Below are positions 44,475 through 54,043 of a stretch of 64,000 nt of DNA, piece by piece. The notes below the pieces were generated by a model that worked only from the letters and a program-made list of their open reading frames with translations, did no database searches and had not been told where the DNA came from. Source of the DNA: Pseudomonas guariconensis (lineage in GTDB: Bacteria > Pseudomonadota > Gammaproteobacteria > Pseudomonadales > Pseudomonadaceae); the NCBI RefSeq assembly GCF_900102675.1, contig NZ_FMYX01000002.1, positions 310,001 through 374,000 on the forward strand, in the 5' to 3' direction. How positions within the stretch are numbered: the stretch's first letter is position 1; the number at the start of each line of letters is the position of its first letter. Both the position numbers and the translations under genes were made by a program.

Positions 44475-44562
44475 GGTTCTTCCTTGAAAGATCGTCGCAG
44501 TGCCGCACTACAGGAGCCGACCGTCCAGGCCGGCCGGTCGCCCCGGCAAAGCGAAAAATGCT

Positions 44563-44568
44563 TATAAT
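44563..44568 (+). promoter_or_regulatory. Candidate -10 box of the PBP1A gene
   Basis: An exact TATAAT preceded by TGCT, about 65 bases before the TTG start of the penicillin-binding protein gene, in an AT-rich island within the GC-rich pilM/PBP1A divergent spacer. No good -35 box is visible at the right spacing, so it may act as an extended -10 promoter. Confidence 0.4.
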
Positions 44569-44634
44569 GCCCAGCGTTTTTTCCTGTCCGCCGGACCGCG
44601 TGCAATCCACTCCCAACCTGGACACCCAAAAGCC

Positions 44635-47088
44635 TTGATACGTCTGCTGAAGTTCTTCTGGTGGTCTTTCGTCGCAGTCATCTGCGCGCTCGTACTCGGT
44701 GTGAGCGGTGCGTTTCTGTATCTTAGCCCCAGCCTCCCCTCGGTCGAGTCCCTCAGAAGCATCCAGTTGCAGATCCCCTTGAGGGTGTACAGCAGCGACG
44801 GCAAGCTGATTGCGGAATTCGGCGAAATGCGCCGCTCGCCTATCCGTTTCGCGGATATTCCCCCACAGTTCATCCAGGCGCTTCTGTCAGCAGAGGACGA
44901 CAATTTCCTCAATCACTATGGGGTCGATCCGAGCAGCCTGATGCGCGCCGCGACCCAGCTGGTGAAATCTGGCCACATCCAGACCGGCGGCAGCACGATC
45001 ACCATGCAGGTGGCGAAGAACTTCTTCCTCACCAGCGAGCGCAGTTTCTCGCGCAAAACCAATGAAATCCTCCTGGCCTTGCAGATCGAACGCGAGCTGA
45101 CCAAGGACGAAATCCTCGAGCTGTACGTCAACAAGATCTACCTGGGCAACCGCGCCTACGGCATCGAAGCCGCTGCACAGGTGTACTACGGCAAGTCCAT
45201 CCGCGACATCAGCCTGGCCCAGATGGCCATGATCGCTGGCCTGCCCAAGGCGCCGTCTCGCTTCAACCCGCTGGCCAACCCGGTGCGCGCCAAGGAGCGC
45301 CGCGACTGGATCCTGGGCCGCATGTACAAGCTCGGCAAGATCGACCAGGCCAGCTACGAGGCCGCCCTGGCCGAGCCGCTCAATGCCAGCTATCACGTCC
45401 CGACACCCGAGGTTAACGCGCCCTACATCGCCGAAATGGCCCGCGCCGAAATGGTCGGCCGCTATGGCAGCGATGCCTACACCGAAGGCTTCCGCGTGAC
45501 CACCACGGTGCCGAGCGACATGCAGGAGATGGCCAACAAGGCCGTGCTCACTGGGTTGACCGACTATGACGAGCGCCATGGCTATCGCGGCCCAGAATCG
45601 CGTTTCCCAGGCAAGACCCACGCCGCCTGGCTGCAGGAGCTGAGCAAGCAGCGCACCCTTGGGGGCCTTGAGCCTGCCATCGTCACTCAGGTCGACAAGA
45701 GCGGCCTGAAGGTGCTGACCCGCAGTGGCGAAGAGGAGCACGTAGCCTGGGACACCATGAAATGGGCCCGGCCATTCCTCAACAGCAATGCTCAGGGTCG
45801 CTCCCCTCAATCGCCCGCGGACGTAGCCCAGGTCGGTGATCTGATCCGTGTGCAGCGCCTGGAAGACGGCAAGCTCAAGTTCAGCCAGGTGCCTGGTGCC
45901 CAGAGCGCACTGGTCACTCTGGATCCTTACAACGGCGCCATCCGCGCACTGGTCGGCGGTTTCTCGTTCGAACAGAGCAATTACAACCGCGCCATGCAGG
46001 CCAAGCGCCAGCCCGGTTCGAGCTTCAAGCCCTTCGTCTACAGCGCCGCACTGGACAGCGGCTACACCGCCGCCAGCCTGGTCAACGACGCACCGATCGT
46101 GTTCGTCGACGAGTACCTGGACAAGGTCTGGCGCCCGAAGAACGACACCAACACCTTCCTCGGCCCGATCCGCATGCGCGAAGCCCTGTACAAGTCGCGC
46201 AACCTGGTCTCGATCCGACTGCTGCAATCGATCGGCGTGGGCAAGACCATCGACTACATCGCCAAGTTTGGCTTCAACAAGCAGGACCTGCCGCCGAACC
46301 TGTCTCTGGCGCTGGGGACCGCAACCCTCACGCCGATGGAAATCGCCACGGGCTGGAGCACTTTCGCCAACGGCGGCTACAAGATCAGCCCCTATCTGAT
46401 CGAACGCATCGAGAGCCGCAACGGCGAAACCCTGTTCACCGCCAATCCGGCGAGGGTTCCTCAAGAGGGTCAGGACCAGGCCGGCATCGCCGCGCCGGAA
46501 CAGCCGATCAGCATCCAGCCGCTGCCAGGCGAAGCACCCTCGACACTTGGCCAGGTGGCACCCGCGCCACAGGCACCGGTCGTGGCCGAGCGCATCGTCG
46601 ACGGTCGTACCACCTATATTCTCACCAGCATGCTGCAGGACGTGATCAAGCGCGGCACCGGCCGCCGCGCCCTGGCCCTTGGTCGAAACGATCTGGCGGG
46701 CAAGACCGGCACCACCAACGAGTCCAAGGACGCCTGGTTCACTGGCTACAACGCCGACTACGTGACGACCGTGTGGGTTGGCTTCGACCAGCCGGAGACC
46801 CTGGGCCGGCGCGAGTATGGCGGCACCGCCGCGCTGCCGATCTGGATGAACTTCATGGGTGCGGCGCTCAAAGGCAAGCCCGAGCACGCCCCAGCCGAAC
46901 CGGAAGGCATCCTCAGCCTGCGGGTCGATCCGGTCAGCGGCCGCGCCGCCACGCCAAGCACTCCGAATGCCTATTTCGAGCTCTTCAAGGCCGAGGATTC
47001 CCCGCCTTCGGTAGACGAGCTGGGCAACGGTGCGGCACCAGGCAGCCCGCTGCCGGCCGATGAAGCGGCGCCGATGGATCTTTTCTAA
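44635..47088 (+). CDS. mrcA: Penicillin-binding protein 1A, bifunctional peptidoglycan synthase
   Basis: Class A PBP that polymerises and crosslinks peptidoglycan. The 817-residue protein starts with TTG (MIRLLKFFWWSFVAV), giving a short cytoplasmic tail and one membrane anchor (~7-30). The glycosyltransferase (GT51) domain has ALLSAEDDNFLNHYGVD and GGSTITMQVAKN (residues ~80-135). The transpeptidase domain has the SxxK nucleophile in GSSFKPFVYSAALD (~462) and KTGTTNESKDAWF (~690). An OB-like insert lies between them. It is divergent from pilM as in P. aeruginosa (ponA). Upstream in-frame ATG codons would add non-conserved sequence ahead of the membrane anchor. Confidence 0.95.
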   Translation: MIRLLKFFWWSFVAVICALVLGVSGAFLYLSPSLPSVESLRSIQLQIPLRVYSSDGKLIAEFGEMRRSPIRFADIPPQFIQALLSAEDDNFLNHYGVDPSSLMRAATQLVKSGHIQTGGSTITMQVAKNFFLTSERSFSRKTNEILLALQIERELTKDEILELYVNKIYLGNRAYGIEAAAQVYYGKSIRDISLAQMAMIAGLPKAPSRFNPLANPVRAKERRDWILGRMYKLGKIDQASYEAALAEPLNASYHVPTPEVNAPYIAEMARAEMVGRYGSDAYTEGFRVTTTVPSDMQEMANKAVLTGLTDYDERHGYRGPESRFPGKTHAAWLQELSKQRTLGGLEPAIVTQVDKSGLKVLTRSGEEEHVAWDTMKWARPFLNSNAQGRSPQSPADVAQVGDLIRVQRLEDGKLKFSQVPGAQSALVTLDPYNGAIRALVGGFSFEQSNYNRAMQAKRQPGSSFKPFVYSAALDSGYTAASLVNDAPIVFVDEYLDKVWRPKNDTNTFLGPIRMREALYKSRNLVSIRLLQSIGVGKTIDYIAKFGFNKQDLPPNLSLALGTATLTPMEIATGWSTFANGGYKISPYLIERIESRNGETLFTANPARVPQEGQDQAGIAAPEQPISIQPLPGEAPSTLGQVAPAPQAPVVAERIVDGRTTYILTSMLQDVIKRGTGRRALALGRNDLAGKTGTTNESKDAWFTGYNADYVTTVWVGFDQPETLGRREYGGTAALPIWMNFMGAALKGKPEHAPAEPEGILSLRVDPVSGRAATPSTPNAYFELFKAEDSPPSVDELGNGAAPGSPLPADEAAPMDLF

Positions 47089-47190
47089 GCAGCACAAGCG
47101 ACAAGCAAGAAGAAGGGCGCGCCGGCTCTCCCGGCCCCCCCCTACAGACAACCTCGAACAACGTGTCGCTCGCAGCTCTAAACTCGAAGC

Positions 47191-47225
47191 AAAAAAAACC
47201 GGCTCATTTGAGCCGGTTCTTTTTT
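47191..47225. terminator. Bidirectional intrinsic terminator between mrcA and maeB
   Basis: A-run, stem AACCGGCTCA / TGAGCCGGTT with a two-base apex (10 bp), then TCTTTTTT. A-tract and T-tract on the two sides let it work for both convergent genes. It lies 11 bp from the maeB stop. Confidence 0.85.
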
Positions 47226-47235
47226 GCGTTCTGCA

Positions 47236-48504
47236 TTAACCGTTGAACACGTCGTTCACGTTCTGCAGTGGGTAGTGCTTCGGATACGGCAGGGTTGCAA
47301 CGCCGGACTCGATGGCAGCCTTGGCCACGGCATCGGAGACGACGGTGATCAGGCGTGGGTCCATCGGCTTCGGAATGATGTACTCACGGCCGAATTCCAG
47401 CGCCTGCACGCCGTAGGCGTCGCAGACTTCCTGCGGCACTGGCAGCTTGGCCAGGTCCTTCAGGGCGATGGCGGCGGCGATTTTCATTTCTTCGTTGATG
47501 CGCTTGGCACGTACGTCCAGAGCGCCACGGAAGATGAACGGGAAGCCCAGCACGTTGTTGACCTGGTTCGGGTAGTCGGAACGACCGGTAGCCATGATCA
47601 CGTCGCTGCGGGTCTGGTGGGCCAGCTCTGGCTTGATCTCCGGATCCGGGTTCGAGCATGCGAACACGATCGGGTTCGCAGCCATGCTCTTCAGGCCTTC
47701 CGGGCTCAGCAGGTTCGGGCCGGACAGACCCACGAAGACATCGGCACCTTCCAGTGCGTCAGCCAGGGTGCGTTTGTCGGTCGCGTGCGCGAATTGGGCC
47801 TTGTACTGGTTCAGATCGTCACGGCCTGCGTGGATCACGCCGGTGCGGTCGATCATGAAGATGTTCTCGACCTTGGCACCCATGCTGACCAGCAGCTTCA
47901 TGCAAGAGATGGCGGCAGCGCCAGCGCCCAGGCAAACGATCTTGGCTTCGTCGAGCTTCTTGCCGGCGATTTCCAAGGCGTTGATCATGCCGGCCGCAGT
48001 GACGATCGCGGTGCCGTGCTGGTCATCGTGGAAGACCGGAATGTCGCACTGCTCGATCAGCGTGCGCTCGATCTCGAAGCACTCAGGCGCCTTGATGTCT
48101 TCCAGGTTGATGCCACCGAAGGTGATGGAAATACGCTTGACGGTGTCGATGAAGGCTTGCGGGCTTTCGGAGTCGACTTCGATGTCGAATACGTCGATGC
48201 CAGCGAAACGCTTGAACAGAACACCCTTGCCTTCCATGACCGGCTTGGACGCCAGCGGACCCAGGTCACCCAGGCCGAGGATGGCGGTACCATCGGAAAT
48301 CACCGCAACCAGGTTGCCTTTGCCGGTGTACTTGTAGGCCAGCTCTGGATCACGGCCGATCTCACGCACAGGCTCGGCGACACCCGGGCTGTAGGCCAGG
48401 GCCAGGTCACGGGCGGTTGCGGTCGGCTTGGTGAGTTCGACGCTCAGTTTCCCCGGACGAGGCTGAGCGTGGTATTCGAGAGCGGCGGTTTTCAGGTCTG
48501 ACAT
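47236..48504 (-). CDS. maeB: NADP-dependent malic enzyme, short form
   Basis: Oxidative decarboxylation of malate to pyruvate. The 422-residue protein (from MSDLKTAALEYHAQPRPGKL) contains the malic enzyme N-domain with LALAYSPGVAEPV and FKRFAGIDVFDIEV (metal-binding Glu/Asp in ECFEIE and FHDDQHGTA) and the NAD(P)-binding domain with CLGAGAAAISC. The C-terminal phosphotransacetylase-like domain of long MaeB proteins (about 760 residues) is absent. An ATG three codons upstream (48513) is possible. It is convergent with mrcA. Confidence 0.94.
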   Translation of the reverse strand: MSDLKTAALEYHAQPRPGKLSVELTKPTATARDLALAYSPGVAEPVREIGRDPELAYKYTGKGNLVAVISDGTAILGLGDLGPLASKPVMEGKGVLFKRFAGIDVFDIEVDSESPQAFIDTVKRISITFGGINLEDIKAPECFEIERTLIEQCDIPVFHDDQHGTAIVTAAGMINALEIAGKKLDEAKIVCLGAGAAAISCMKLLVSMGAKVENIFMIDRTGVIHAGRDDLNQYKAQFAHATDKRTLADALEGADVFVGLSGPNLLSPEGLKSMAANPIVFACSNPDPEIKPELAHQTRSDVIMATGRSDYPNQVNNVLGFPFIFRGALDVRAKRINEEMKIAAAIALKDLAKLPVPQEVCDAYGVQALEFGREYIIPKPMDPRLITVVSDAVAKAAIESGVATLPYPKHYPLQNVNDVFNG

Positions 48505-48684
48505 GGTGGGCATTCCGCTTGTTTACTGTTCTGACGGACCGCCGAGGATACGCAAAGAGCCGGGGGGCCACAAGACTGCCCGGTCACTTGTGTCAAGGCC
48601 TTTAGCCTACGACTTTACGCTATAACCCACGGGGGCATACACCATCAAGTGTGTACAATTTAATAGCGAAATGTCTACAACTAT

Positions 48685-49506
48685 TTACCCTGAAATCCGT
48701 TCGAGCATGCTCGGATCGGTCAACGGCAATTCCCAGCGTCGCTGCCCAGGCTTCAGCCCACCCTTGCGGGAACGATCCAGCACCCAGCCGCGCGCCTCGA
48801 CCTGGCGTCCCTTGAGGTTATCGAAGAAGCTCGAGGGGAAGTTGCGCTGCAGACGAGCGGGAATGCGAAGCACCACCGCATTGCCAAGTTCCAGCCAAAC
48901 ACCACCACGATTGCGCTCGATAGCCTTTACTTTGCCGCTTATGACAGCAAAGCCCGACTGCCGGACATCACCCTCTCGCAGCACTGGCGACTGCCGCCAT
49001 AACCCGATCCGCGCCGCCCTGGCCGCCTGCTCGGCCTGTTGCTGGCAGCGGGAAAGCTTGACGTTGGGCGCCACCGCGACGCGATAGCCCAAGCCCTCGC
49101 TGAGCAGTGTGGCTTCAAGATTGTTGCCATCCCGGCCATAGATGTGCGCCAAGGTGCGACCGTACTTGTCCTTTCCCTCTACCCCCGGCACCAGCCCGAC
49201 CCGACCGTCGCTGGCTTTGACCAACGCCTGCAAACGCTGCCTGGCGGCCTCGGCATAGGGCTCGCTGGTGCGACCTTTACGGCCGATTTCCGGTGCATTG
49301 ATGCCGATCATCCGAACGCTGCGTCCATCACTCAGACGCAAGGTGTCGCCATCGACCACCTGTCGCACCGCCACCTGCTGCGGCTTGTCGGGCAATGGGC
49401 AGAAAGCCAGCGCGGGAAAATGCCAGATCGCGCCCACAAAAAAAGCGCCCACAAGGGGCGCCTTTTTTTGCAGCAGCGCGAAACCCGAGGGATTCGCCAT
49501 GCGCAT
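48685..49506 (-). CDS. Secreted thermonuclease-family (SNase-like) protein
   Basis: 273 residues. N-terminal signal peptide: Lys-rich start then LVGAFFVGAIWHFPALAF, cleaved before CPLPDKPQ. The staphylococcal nuclease-like domain is at ~45-165 with VVDGDTLRLSDG, IGINAPE and KDKYGRTLAHIY, which hold the Asp/Arg/Glu active-site set. A C-terminal ~100-residue extension of unknown role follows. The ATG at 49506 lies two bases after the rpmE stop (TAA TC ATG), with no independent Shine-Dalgarno, so translation is probably coupled to rpmE. The rpmE terminator lies inside its signal-peptide codons, so expression may depend on read-through. Confidence 0.82.
   Translation of the reverse strand: MRMANPSGFALLQKKAPLVGAFFVGAIWHFPALAFCPLPDKPQQVAVRQVVDGDTLRLSDGRSVRMIGINAPEIGRKGRTSEPYAEAARQRLQALVKASDGRVGLVPGVEGKDKYGRTLAHIYGRDGNNLEATLLSEGLGYRVAVAPNVKLSRCQQQAEQAARAARIGLWRQSPVLREGDVRQSGFAVISGKVKAIERNRGGVWLELGNAVVLRIPARLQRNFPSSFFDNLKGRQVEARGWVLDRSRKGGLKPGQRRWELPLTDPSMLERISG
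49438..49469 (-). terminator. rpmE terminator inside the nuclease signal-peptide codons
   Basis: On the minus strand: seven A, G, GCGCCC, loop CTTGT, GGGCGC, then seven T. A 6-bp GC stem extended by A-T pairing and followed by T7 is a textbook Rho-independent terminator. It lies 40 bp downstream of the rpmE stop, but its bases encode KKAPLVGAFF of the next protein. Confidence 0.8.
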
Positions 49507-49508
49507 GA

Positions 49509-49724
49509 TTACTTCTTGGTACCGAACATACCGAAGCGATCGGCGAACTTCTGTACGCGACCACCGGTGTCCAGGACTTTCTGCTTACCAGTGTAGAACG
49601 GGTGGCACTGGGAGCACACGTCGATCGCCAGCGGCTTGGCCAGGGTCGAACGGGTTTCGAATTTGTTGCCGCAGCTGCAGGTGACTGCAACTACTTCGTA
49701 GTTCGGATGAATATCTGCTTTCAT
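49509..49724 (-). CDS. rpmE: 50S ribosomal protein L31 (zinc-binding form)
   Basis: 71 residues from [16 protein letters not shown]. Four cysteines in the zinc-ribbon positions (Cys16, Cys18, Cys37, Cys40) identify the C+ form, which binds zinc and is normally replaced by a C- paralogue under zinc limitation. It ends [15 protein letters not shown]. The ATG has GAGGAAGTGACC upstream (AGGAAG). It is immediately followed by the nuclease gene on the same strand. Confidence 0.96.
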   Translation of the reverse strand: MKADIHPNYEVVAVTCSCGNKFETRSTLAKPLAIDVCSQCHPFYTGKQKVLDTGGRVQKFADRFGMFGTKK

Positions 49725-49894
49725 GGTCACTTCCTCGAGCTGCGTGCCGCCACCCAACACCAATTGTTGAATACCGCACGTAATTAGGCGGCGAATAATA
49801 CCAGAGCAAGGCGCCAGCGCAAGTTGTCGCGATCACCGACTGTCGTCTGCTAGGCTCGCGGAACTTGTAAACCTGCCATCCAGAGACCTCCCGC

Positions 49895-52114
49895 GTGTCC
49901 GACGTCATTCTGCGCCTAGCCCTGCCCTCGCCTTTGCGTCGCCTGTTCGACTATAGGGCACCAGCAAGCATGGCCCGCCAGGCCTTGACGCCTGGCATGC
50001 GCATCCGCGTGCCGTTTGGCCGCCGGGAGATGATCGGCGTACTGGTGGAGGTCTGCGACAAGAGCGAAGTGCCCGCCGACAAGCTCAAGCCCGCCAGTGC
50101 CCTGCTCGATCCGGTCTCACCGCTGCCGTCGGCACTGTTCAAGCTGTGCCTGTGGACCGCGCAGTACTACCAGCACAGCCTGGGCGACACCTTTAACTGG
50201 GCCTTGCCCACCTTGTTGCGCCAGGGCGAGCCGGCCGAGATGCGTCAAGAGCGTTTTTGGCATGTCGCTCCCGGCGCCCGCCTCGAAGACCCGCGTATCG
50301 CACGCGCCCCCCGCCAGCGTGACGCCCTCAAGGCCCTGGCCCAGCATCCGCACGGCGTCGCCCACAGCGTGCTGTCCAAGCTGGGCCTGAGCAAGGACAG
50401 CCTCGATTTGCTGCTGGCCAAGGAACTGGTTCAGGTAGAGGTCCGCCGCCATTTGCCCCAGCCCCGTCACGAACACTGGCTGGCACAGCCGGAGCTGCCC
50501 TTGAATGAAGAGCAACTGGCCGCATTCGATGCCGTGCGCTCGGGCTTCGGCGCCTTCCATGCCTTCTTGCTGGCGGGGGTGACCGGCAGCGGCAAGACCG
50601 AGGTTTACCTGCAACTGATCCGTGAAACCCTCGAGGCCGGCAAACAAGCACTGATCCTGATTCCGGAAATCAACCTTGGGCCGCAGACCTTGGCGCGCTT
50701 CGAGCAACGCTTCAACGCTCGCATCGCCCTGCTGCATTCGGCGGTCGGTGATCGCGAACGCCTGGATGCCTGGCTCGCCGCCCGCGACGGCGAGGCCGAT
50801 ATCATCATCGGCACCCGCTCGGCACTGTTCACACCGATGAAAAATCCCGGGCTGATCATCATCGACGAGGAGCACGACGGCTCCTATAAACAGCAGGAAG
50901 GCCTGCGCTACCACGCCCGGGACCTGGCCGTGGTCCGCGCCCACCAAGAGAACATCCCGATCCTGCTGGGCTCGGCCACCCCCTCGCTGGAAAGCCTGCA
51001 CAATGCCCACAGCGGCCGCTACGGCCTGCTGCGCATGAATCAACGCGCCGGCGGCGCTCGCGCACCGCGCTTCCTGCGCCTGGACGTACGCAGCCTGCCG
51101 CTGGACAGCGGCATCAGCGGCCCGCTGCAACAGGCCATCCGCCAGACACTGGAAGCAGGCCAGCAAGTGCTGGTGTTCCTCAATCGCCGCGGCTTCGCGC
51201 CGACCCTGCTGTGCCACGATTGCGGCTGGCTGTCCGAATGCCCCCGCTGCGACGCCCGGATGACGGTGCACCAGCGCTCCGGCGTGTTGCGCTGCCACCA
51301 CTGCGGCCACGACGAACGCCTGCCCCACCAGTGCCCGCAATGCGCCCATGTCGACCTGCGCCCGGTGGGCGCGGGTACCGAGCGCGCCGAGGAGCGTCTG
51401 AAGGTGCTGTTCCCGGACTATCCCATCCTGCGGGTCGACCGCGACAGCACATCGCGCAAGGATGCGATGCACAACCTGTTCACCACTATTCAGCGCGGAC
51501 AGCCGAGCATCCTGGTCGGCACCCAGATGCTGGCCAAGGGTCACCACTTCCCCCGGGTAACCCTGGTGGCCATCCTCGACGCCGATGGCGGCCTGTTCTC
51601 CGGGGACTTCCGCGCCAGCGAACGCATGGCGCAGTTGATCGTCCAGGTCGCCGGCCGCGCTGGTCGGGCAGAGGAGCCCGGCAAGGTGATCATCCAGACC
51701 CACCTGGCCGAACATCCGCTGCTGGTGCAACTGACCGAGCAAGGGTATTTCGCCTTTGCCGAGCAGGCCCTGAGCGAACGCCGCGCGGCCGGCCTGCCGC
51801 CCTTCTCCCACCTCGCCCTGCTCCGGGCCGAGGCGCACAAGCCAGGCCAGGCCGAGGGTTTTCTGGACGAGGCCTGCAGCGCCGCTGAACGGCTGTTGGC
51901 CGAGCAGAACCTGCAGGGTATCGAGCTGCTCGGCCCGGTACCTGCGCCCATGGAGCGCCGTGCGGGGCGTTTCCGCGCGCAATTGTTGCTCCAGGCCAAT
52001 GCCCGGGCGCCCTTGCATCGACTGATCAGCGCTTGGTTGCTAGTGTTGGAACACATGCCATCCGGGCGCCAGGTGCGCTGGTCGCTGGACGTAGATCCGG
52101 TCGACCTTTATTGA
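49895..52114 (+). CDS. priA: Primosomal replication restart helicase PriA
   Basis: 3'-5' DNA helicase that reloads the replisome at stalled forks. The 739-residue protein has an N-terminal 3'-end-binding domain (to ~110), Walker A GVTGSGKTEVYLQLI (~227-241), the DEEH box IIDEEHDGSYKQQEG, the zinc-binding cysteine block CHDCGWLSECPRCDARM...CHHCG...CPQC (~435-490), then motifs IV-VI with VGTQMLAKGHHFPRVTLV and QVAGRAGRAEEPG. The start is GTG (MSDVILRLALPSPLRRLFDY). Divergent from rpmE, as in many Pseudomonas. Confidence 0.97.
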   Translation: MSDVILRLALPSPLRRLFDYRAPASMARQALTPGMRIRVPFGRREMIGVLVEVCDKSEVPADKLKPASALLDPVSPLPSALFKLCLWTAQYYQHSLGDTFNWALPTLLRQGEPAEMRQERFWHVAPGARLEDPRIARAPRQRDALKALAQHPHGVAHSVLSKLGLSKDSLDLLLAKELVQVEVRRHLPQPRHEHWLAQPELPLNEEQLAAFDAVRSGFGAFHAFLLAGVTGSGKTEVYLQLIRETLEAGKQALILIPEINLGPQTLARFEQRFNARIALLHSAVGDRERLDAWLAARDGEADIIIGTRSALFTPMKNPGLIIIDEEHDGSYKQQEGLRYHARDLAVVRAHQENIPILLGSATPSLESLHNAHSGRYGLLRMNQRAGGARAPRFLRLDVRSLPLDSGISGPLQQAIRQTLEAGQQVLVFLNRRGFAPTLLCHDCGWLSECPRCDARMTVHQRSGVLRCHHCGHDERLPHQCPQCAHVDLRPVGAGTERAEERLKVLFPDYPILRVDRDSTSRKDAMHNLFTTIQRGQPSILVGTQMLAKGHHFPRVTLVAILDADGGLFSGDFRASERMAQLIVQVAGRAGRAEEPGKVIIQTHLAEHPLLVQLTEQGYFAFAEQALSERRAAGLPPFSHLALLRAEAHKPGQAEGFLDEACSAAERLLAEQNLQGIELLGPVPAPMERRAGRFRAQLLLQANARAPLHRLISAWLLVLEHMPSGRQVRWSLDVDPVDLY

Positions 52115-52200
52115 GCTGCAAGCAACAAGCAAGGGCAGGCCGTGCACGCTGCGCTTTTTTTGCAGCTTGAAGCTTGAAGCTTGCCGCTCCATACCCAGCT
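52114..52200. repeat. GCTTGAAGC/AGCTGCAAGC repeat cluster, priA-argS gap
   Basis: AGCTGCAA (52114-52121) and TTGCAGCT (52160-52167) are inverted copies around a run of T (CGCTTTTTTT). They are followed by three tandem GCTTGAA/GCTTGCC units (52165-52186) and another GCTTGCCGCTC at 52199. The same AGCTGCAAGC word makes the gltB-gltD element. The T-run after the GCACGCTGCGC stretch could also act as a weak priA terminator. Confidence 0.55.
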
Positions 52201-52305
52201 TGCCGCTCAAAGGTTGGCAACACGCCCCCGGGAACGGATAATGCCCAGTTTTTCCACCTGCGCATCGAAGCGCCCCACCGCGCTTGCGGTCGAAAAGAGA
52301 ACGCC

Positions 52306-54042
52306 ATGAAAGACACCATTCGCCAGCTCATCCAGCAAGCCCTCACCCAACTCGTCACCGACGGCGTGCTGCCTGAGGGACTGACGCCGGCGATCCAGGT
52401 GGAAAACGCCCGGGACAAGACCCACGGCGACTTCGCCAGCAACATCGCCATGATGCTGGCCAAGCCGGCCGGCATGAAGCCGCGCGACCTGGCTGAAAAG
52501 CTCATCGACGCCCTGCCGGCCAGCGCCGACATCACCAAGGTCGAGATTGCAGGCCCGGGCTTTTTGAACTTCTTCCAGAACACCCAGGCCTTGGCCAACC
52601 GCCTGGACGCAGCCCTGGCAGACGATCATCTGGGCGTGCGCAAAGCCGGCCCTAGCGAGAAAGTGGTGATCGACATGTCGGCACCGAACCTGGCCAAAGA
52701 GATGCACGTCGGCCACCTGCGCTCGACCATCATCGGCGACAGCGTCGCACGCGTGCTGGAGTTTCTCGGCGACCAGGTGATCCGCCAGAACCACGTGGGC
52801 GACTGGGGCACCCAGTTCGGCATGCTGCTGGCCTACCTGGAAGAAAACCCGATCACCAGCGACGAGCTGTCGGACCTGGAGAACTTCTACCGCGCGGCGA
52901 AAAAGCGCTTCGACGAGTCCGAGGAATTCGCCACCCGCGCCCGTGGCCTGGTGGTCAAGCTGCAGGCCGGCGACCCTGAGTGCATGGCCCTGTGGACCCG
53001 CTTCAAGGACATCTCCCTGTCCCACTGCCAGAAGACCTACGAGCTGCTCAACGTCAAGCTGACCATGGCCGACGTGATGGGCGAAAGCGCCTACAACGGC
53101 GACCTGGCCAACGTGGTCGCCGACCTCAAGGCCAAGGGCCTGCTGGTCGAGGATCAGGGCGCCAAGTGCGTGTTCCTCGATGAATTCAAGAATGCCGAAG
53201 GCGAGCCGCTGCCGGTGATCGTGCAGAAGGCCGATGGCGGCTACCTCTATGCCACCACCGACCTGGCCGCCGTCCGCTATCGCAGCAACGTCCTCAAGGC
53301 CGACCGTGCCCTGTACTTCGTCGACCAGCGCCAGGCCCTGCACTTCAACCAGGTGTTCGAAGTCGCGCGCCGCGCAGGCTTCGTCGGCCACCCAATGCAG
53401 ATGGAACACATGGGCTTCGGCACCATGAACGGCGCTGACGGCCGCCCGTTCAAGACACGTGACGGCGGCACCGTAAAACTGATCGACCTGCTGACCGAGG
53501 CCAAGGAGCGTGCCTACGCACTGGTCAAGGACAAGAATCCGAGCCTGTCCGAAGACGAACTGCGCCACATTGGTGAAGTGGTCGGGATCGGCGCGGTGAA
53601 GTACGCCGACCTGTCCAAGCACCGCACCAGCGACTACAGCTTCAACTTCGAGCTGATGCTCAACTTCGACGGCAACACCGCACCCTACCTGCTGTATGCC
53701 TACACCCGAGTGGCCAGCGTATTCCGCAAGCTGGGCAAGGGCTTCGAGGAAGTCGAGGGCAACATCGTCCTGCAGGCGACCCATGAGCAGGATCTGGCCG
53801 CTCGCCTGGCGCAGTTCGGTGAAGTACTCAACAATGTCGCCGAGAAGGGCACCCCACATGTGCTGTGCAGCTACCTGTACGACATCGCAGGCCTGTTCTC
53901 CAGCTTCTACGAGAACTGCCCGATCCTCGCCGCCGAAACCGCCGAACAGCAGCAAAGCCGTCTGCGTCTGGCCGCTCTGACCGGCCGTACGCTCAAGCAA
54001 GGTCTGGAACTGCTCGGCCTGGAAAGCCTGGAGCGCATGTAA
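52306..54042 (+). CDS. argS: Arginyl-tRNA synthetase
   Basis: Class I aminoacyl-tRNA synthetase, 578 residues from [17 protein letters not shown]. Order: N-terminal Arg-tRNA recognition domain (1-~85), catalytic Rossmann domain with the HIGH-type motif [18 protein letters not shown] (~128-145), ASKH-like [19 protein letters not shown], the [14 protein letters not shown] segment where the KMSKS loop would be (degenerate, as usual for ArgRS), and the DALR anticodon-binding domain ending [13 protein letters not shown]. The ATG has AAGAGAA upstream. The SPOR-protein TTG start lies two bases beyond its stop. Confidence 0.97.
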   Translation: MKDTIRQLIQQALTQLVTDGVLPEGLTPAIQVENARDKTHGDFASNIAMMLAKPAGMKPRDLAEKLIDALPASADITKVEIAGPGFLNFFQNTQALANRLDAALADDHLGVRKAGPSEKVVIDMSAPNLAKEMHVGHLRSTIIGDSVARVLEFLGDQVIRQNHVGDWGTQFGMLLAYLEENPITSDELSDLENFYRAAKKRFDESEEFATRARGLVVKLQAGDPECMALWTRFKDISLSHCQKTYELLNVKLTMADVMGESAYNGDLANVVADLKAKGLLVEDQGAKCVFLDEFKNAEGEPLPVIVQKADGGYLYATTDLAAVRYRSNVLKADRALYFVDQRQALHFNQVFEVARRAGFVGHPMQMEHMGFGTMNGADGRPFKTRDGGTVKLIDLLTEAKERAYALVKDKNPSLSEDELRHIGEVVGIGAVKYADLSKHRTSDYSFNFELMLNFDGNTAPYLLYAYTRVASVFRKLGKGFEEVEGNIVLQATHEQDLAARLAQFGEVLNNVAEKGTPHVLCSYLYDIAGLFSSFYENCPILAAETAEQQQSRLRLAALTGRTLKQGLELLGLESLERM

Positions 54043-54043
54043 G

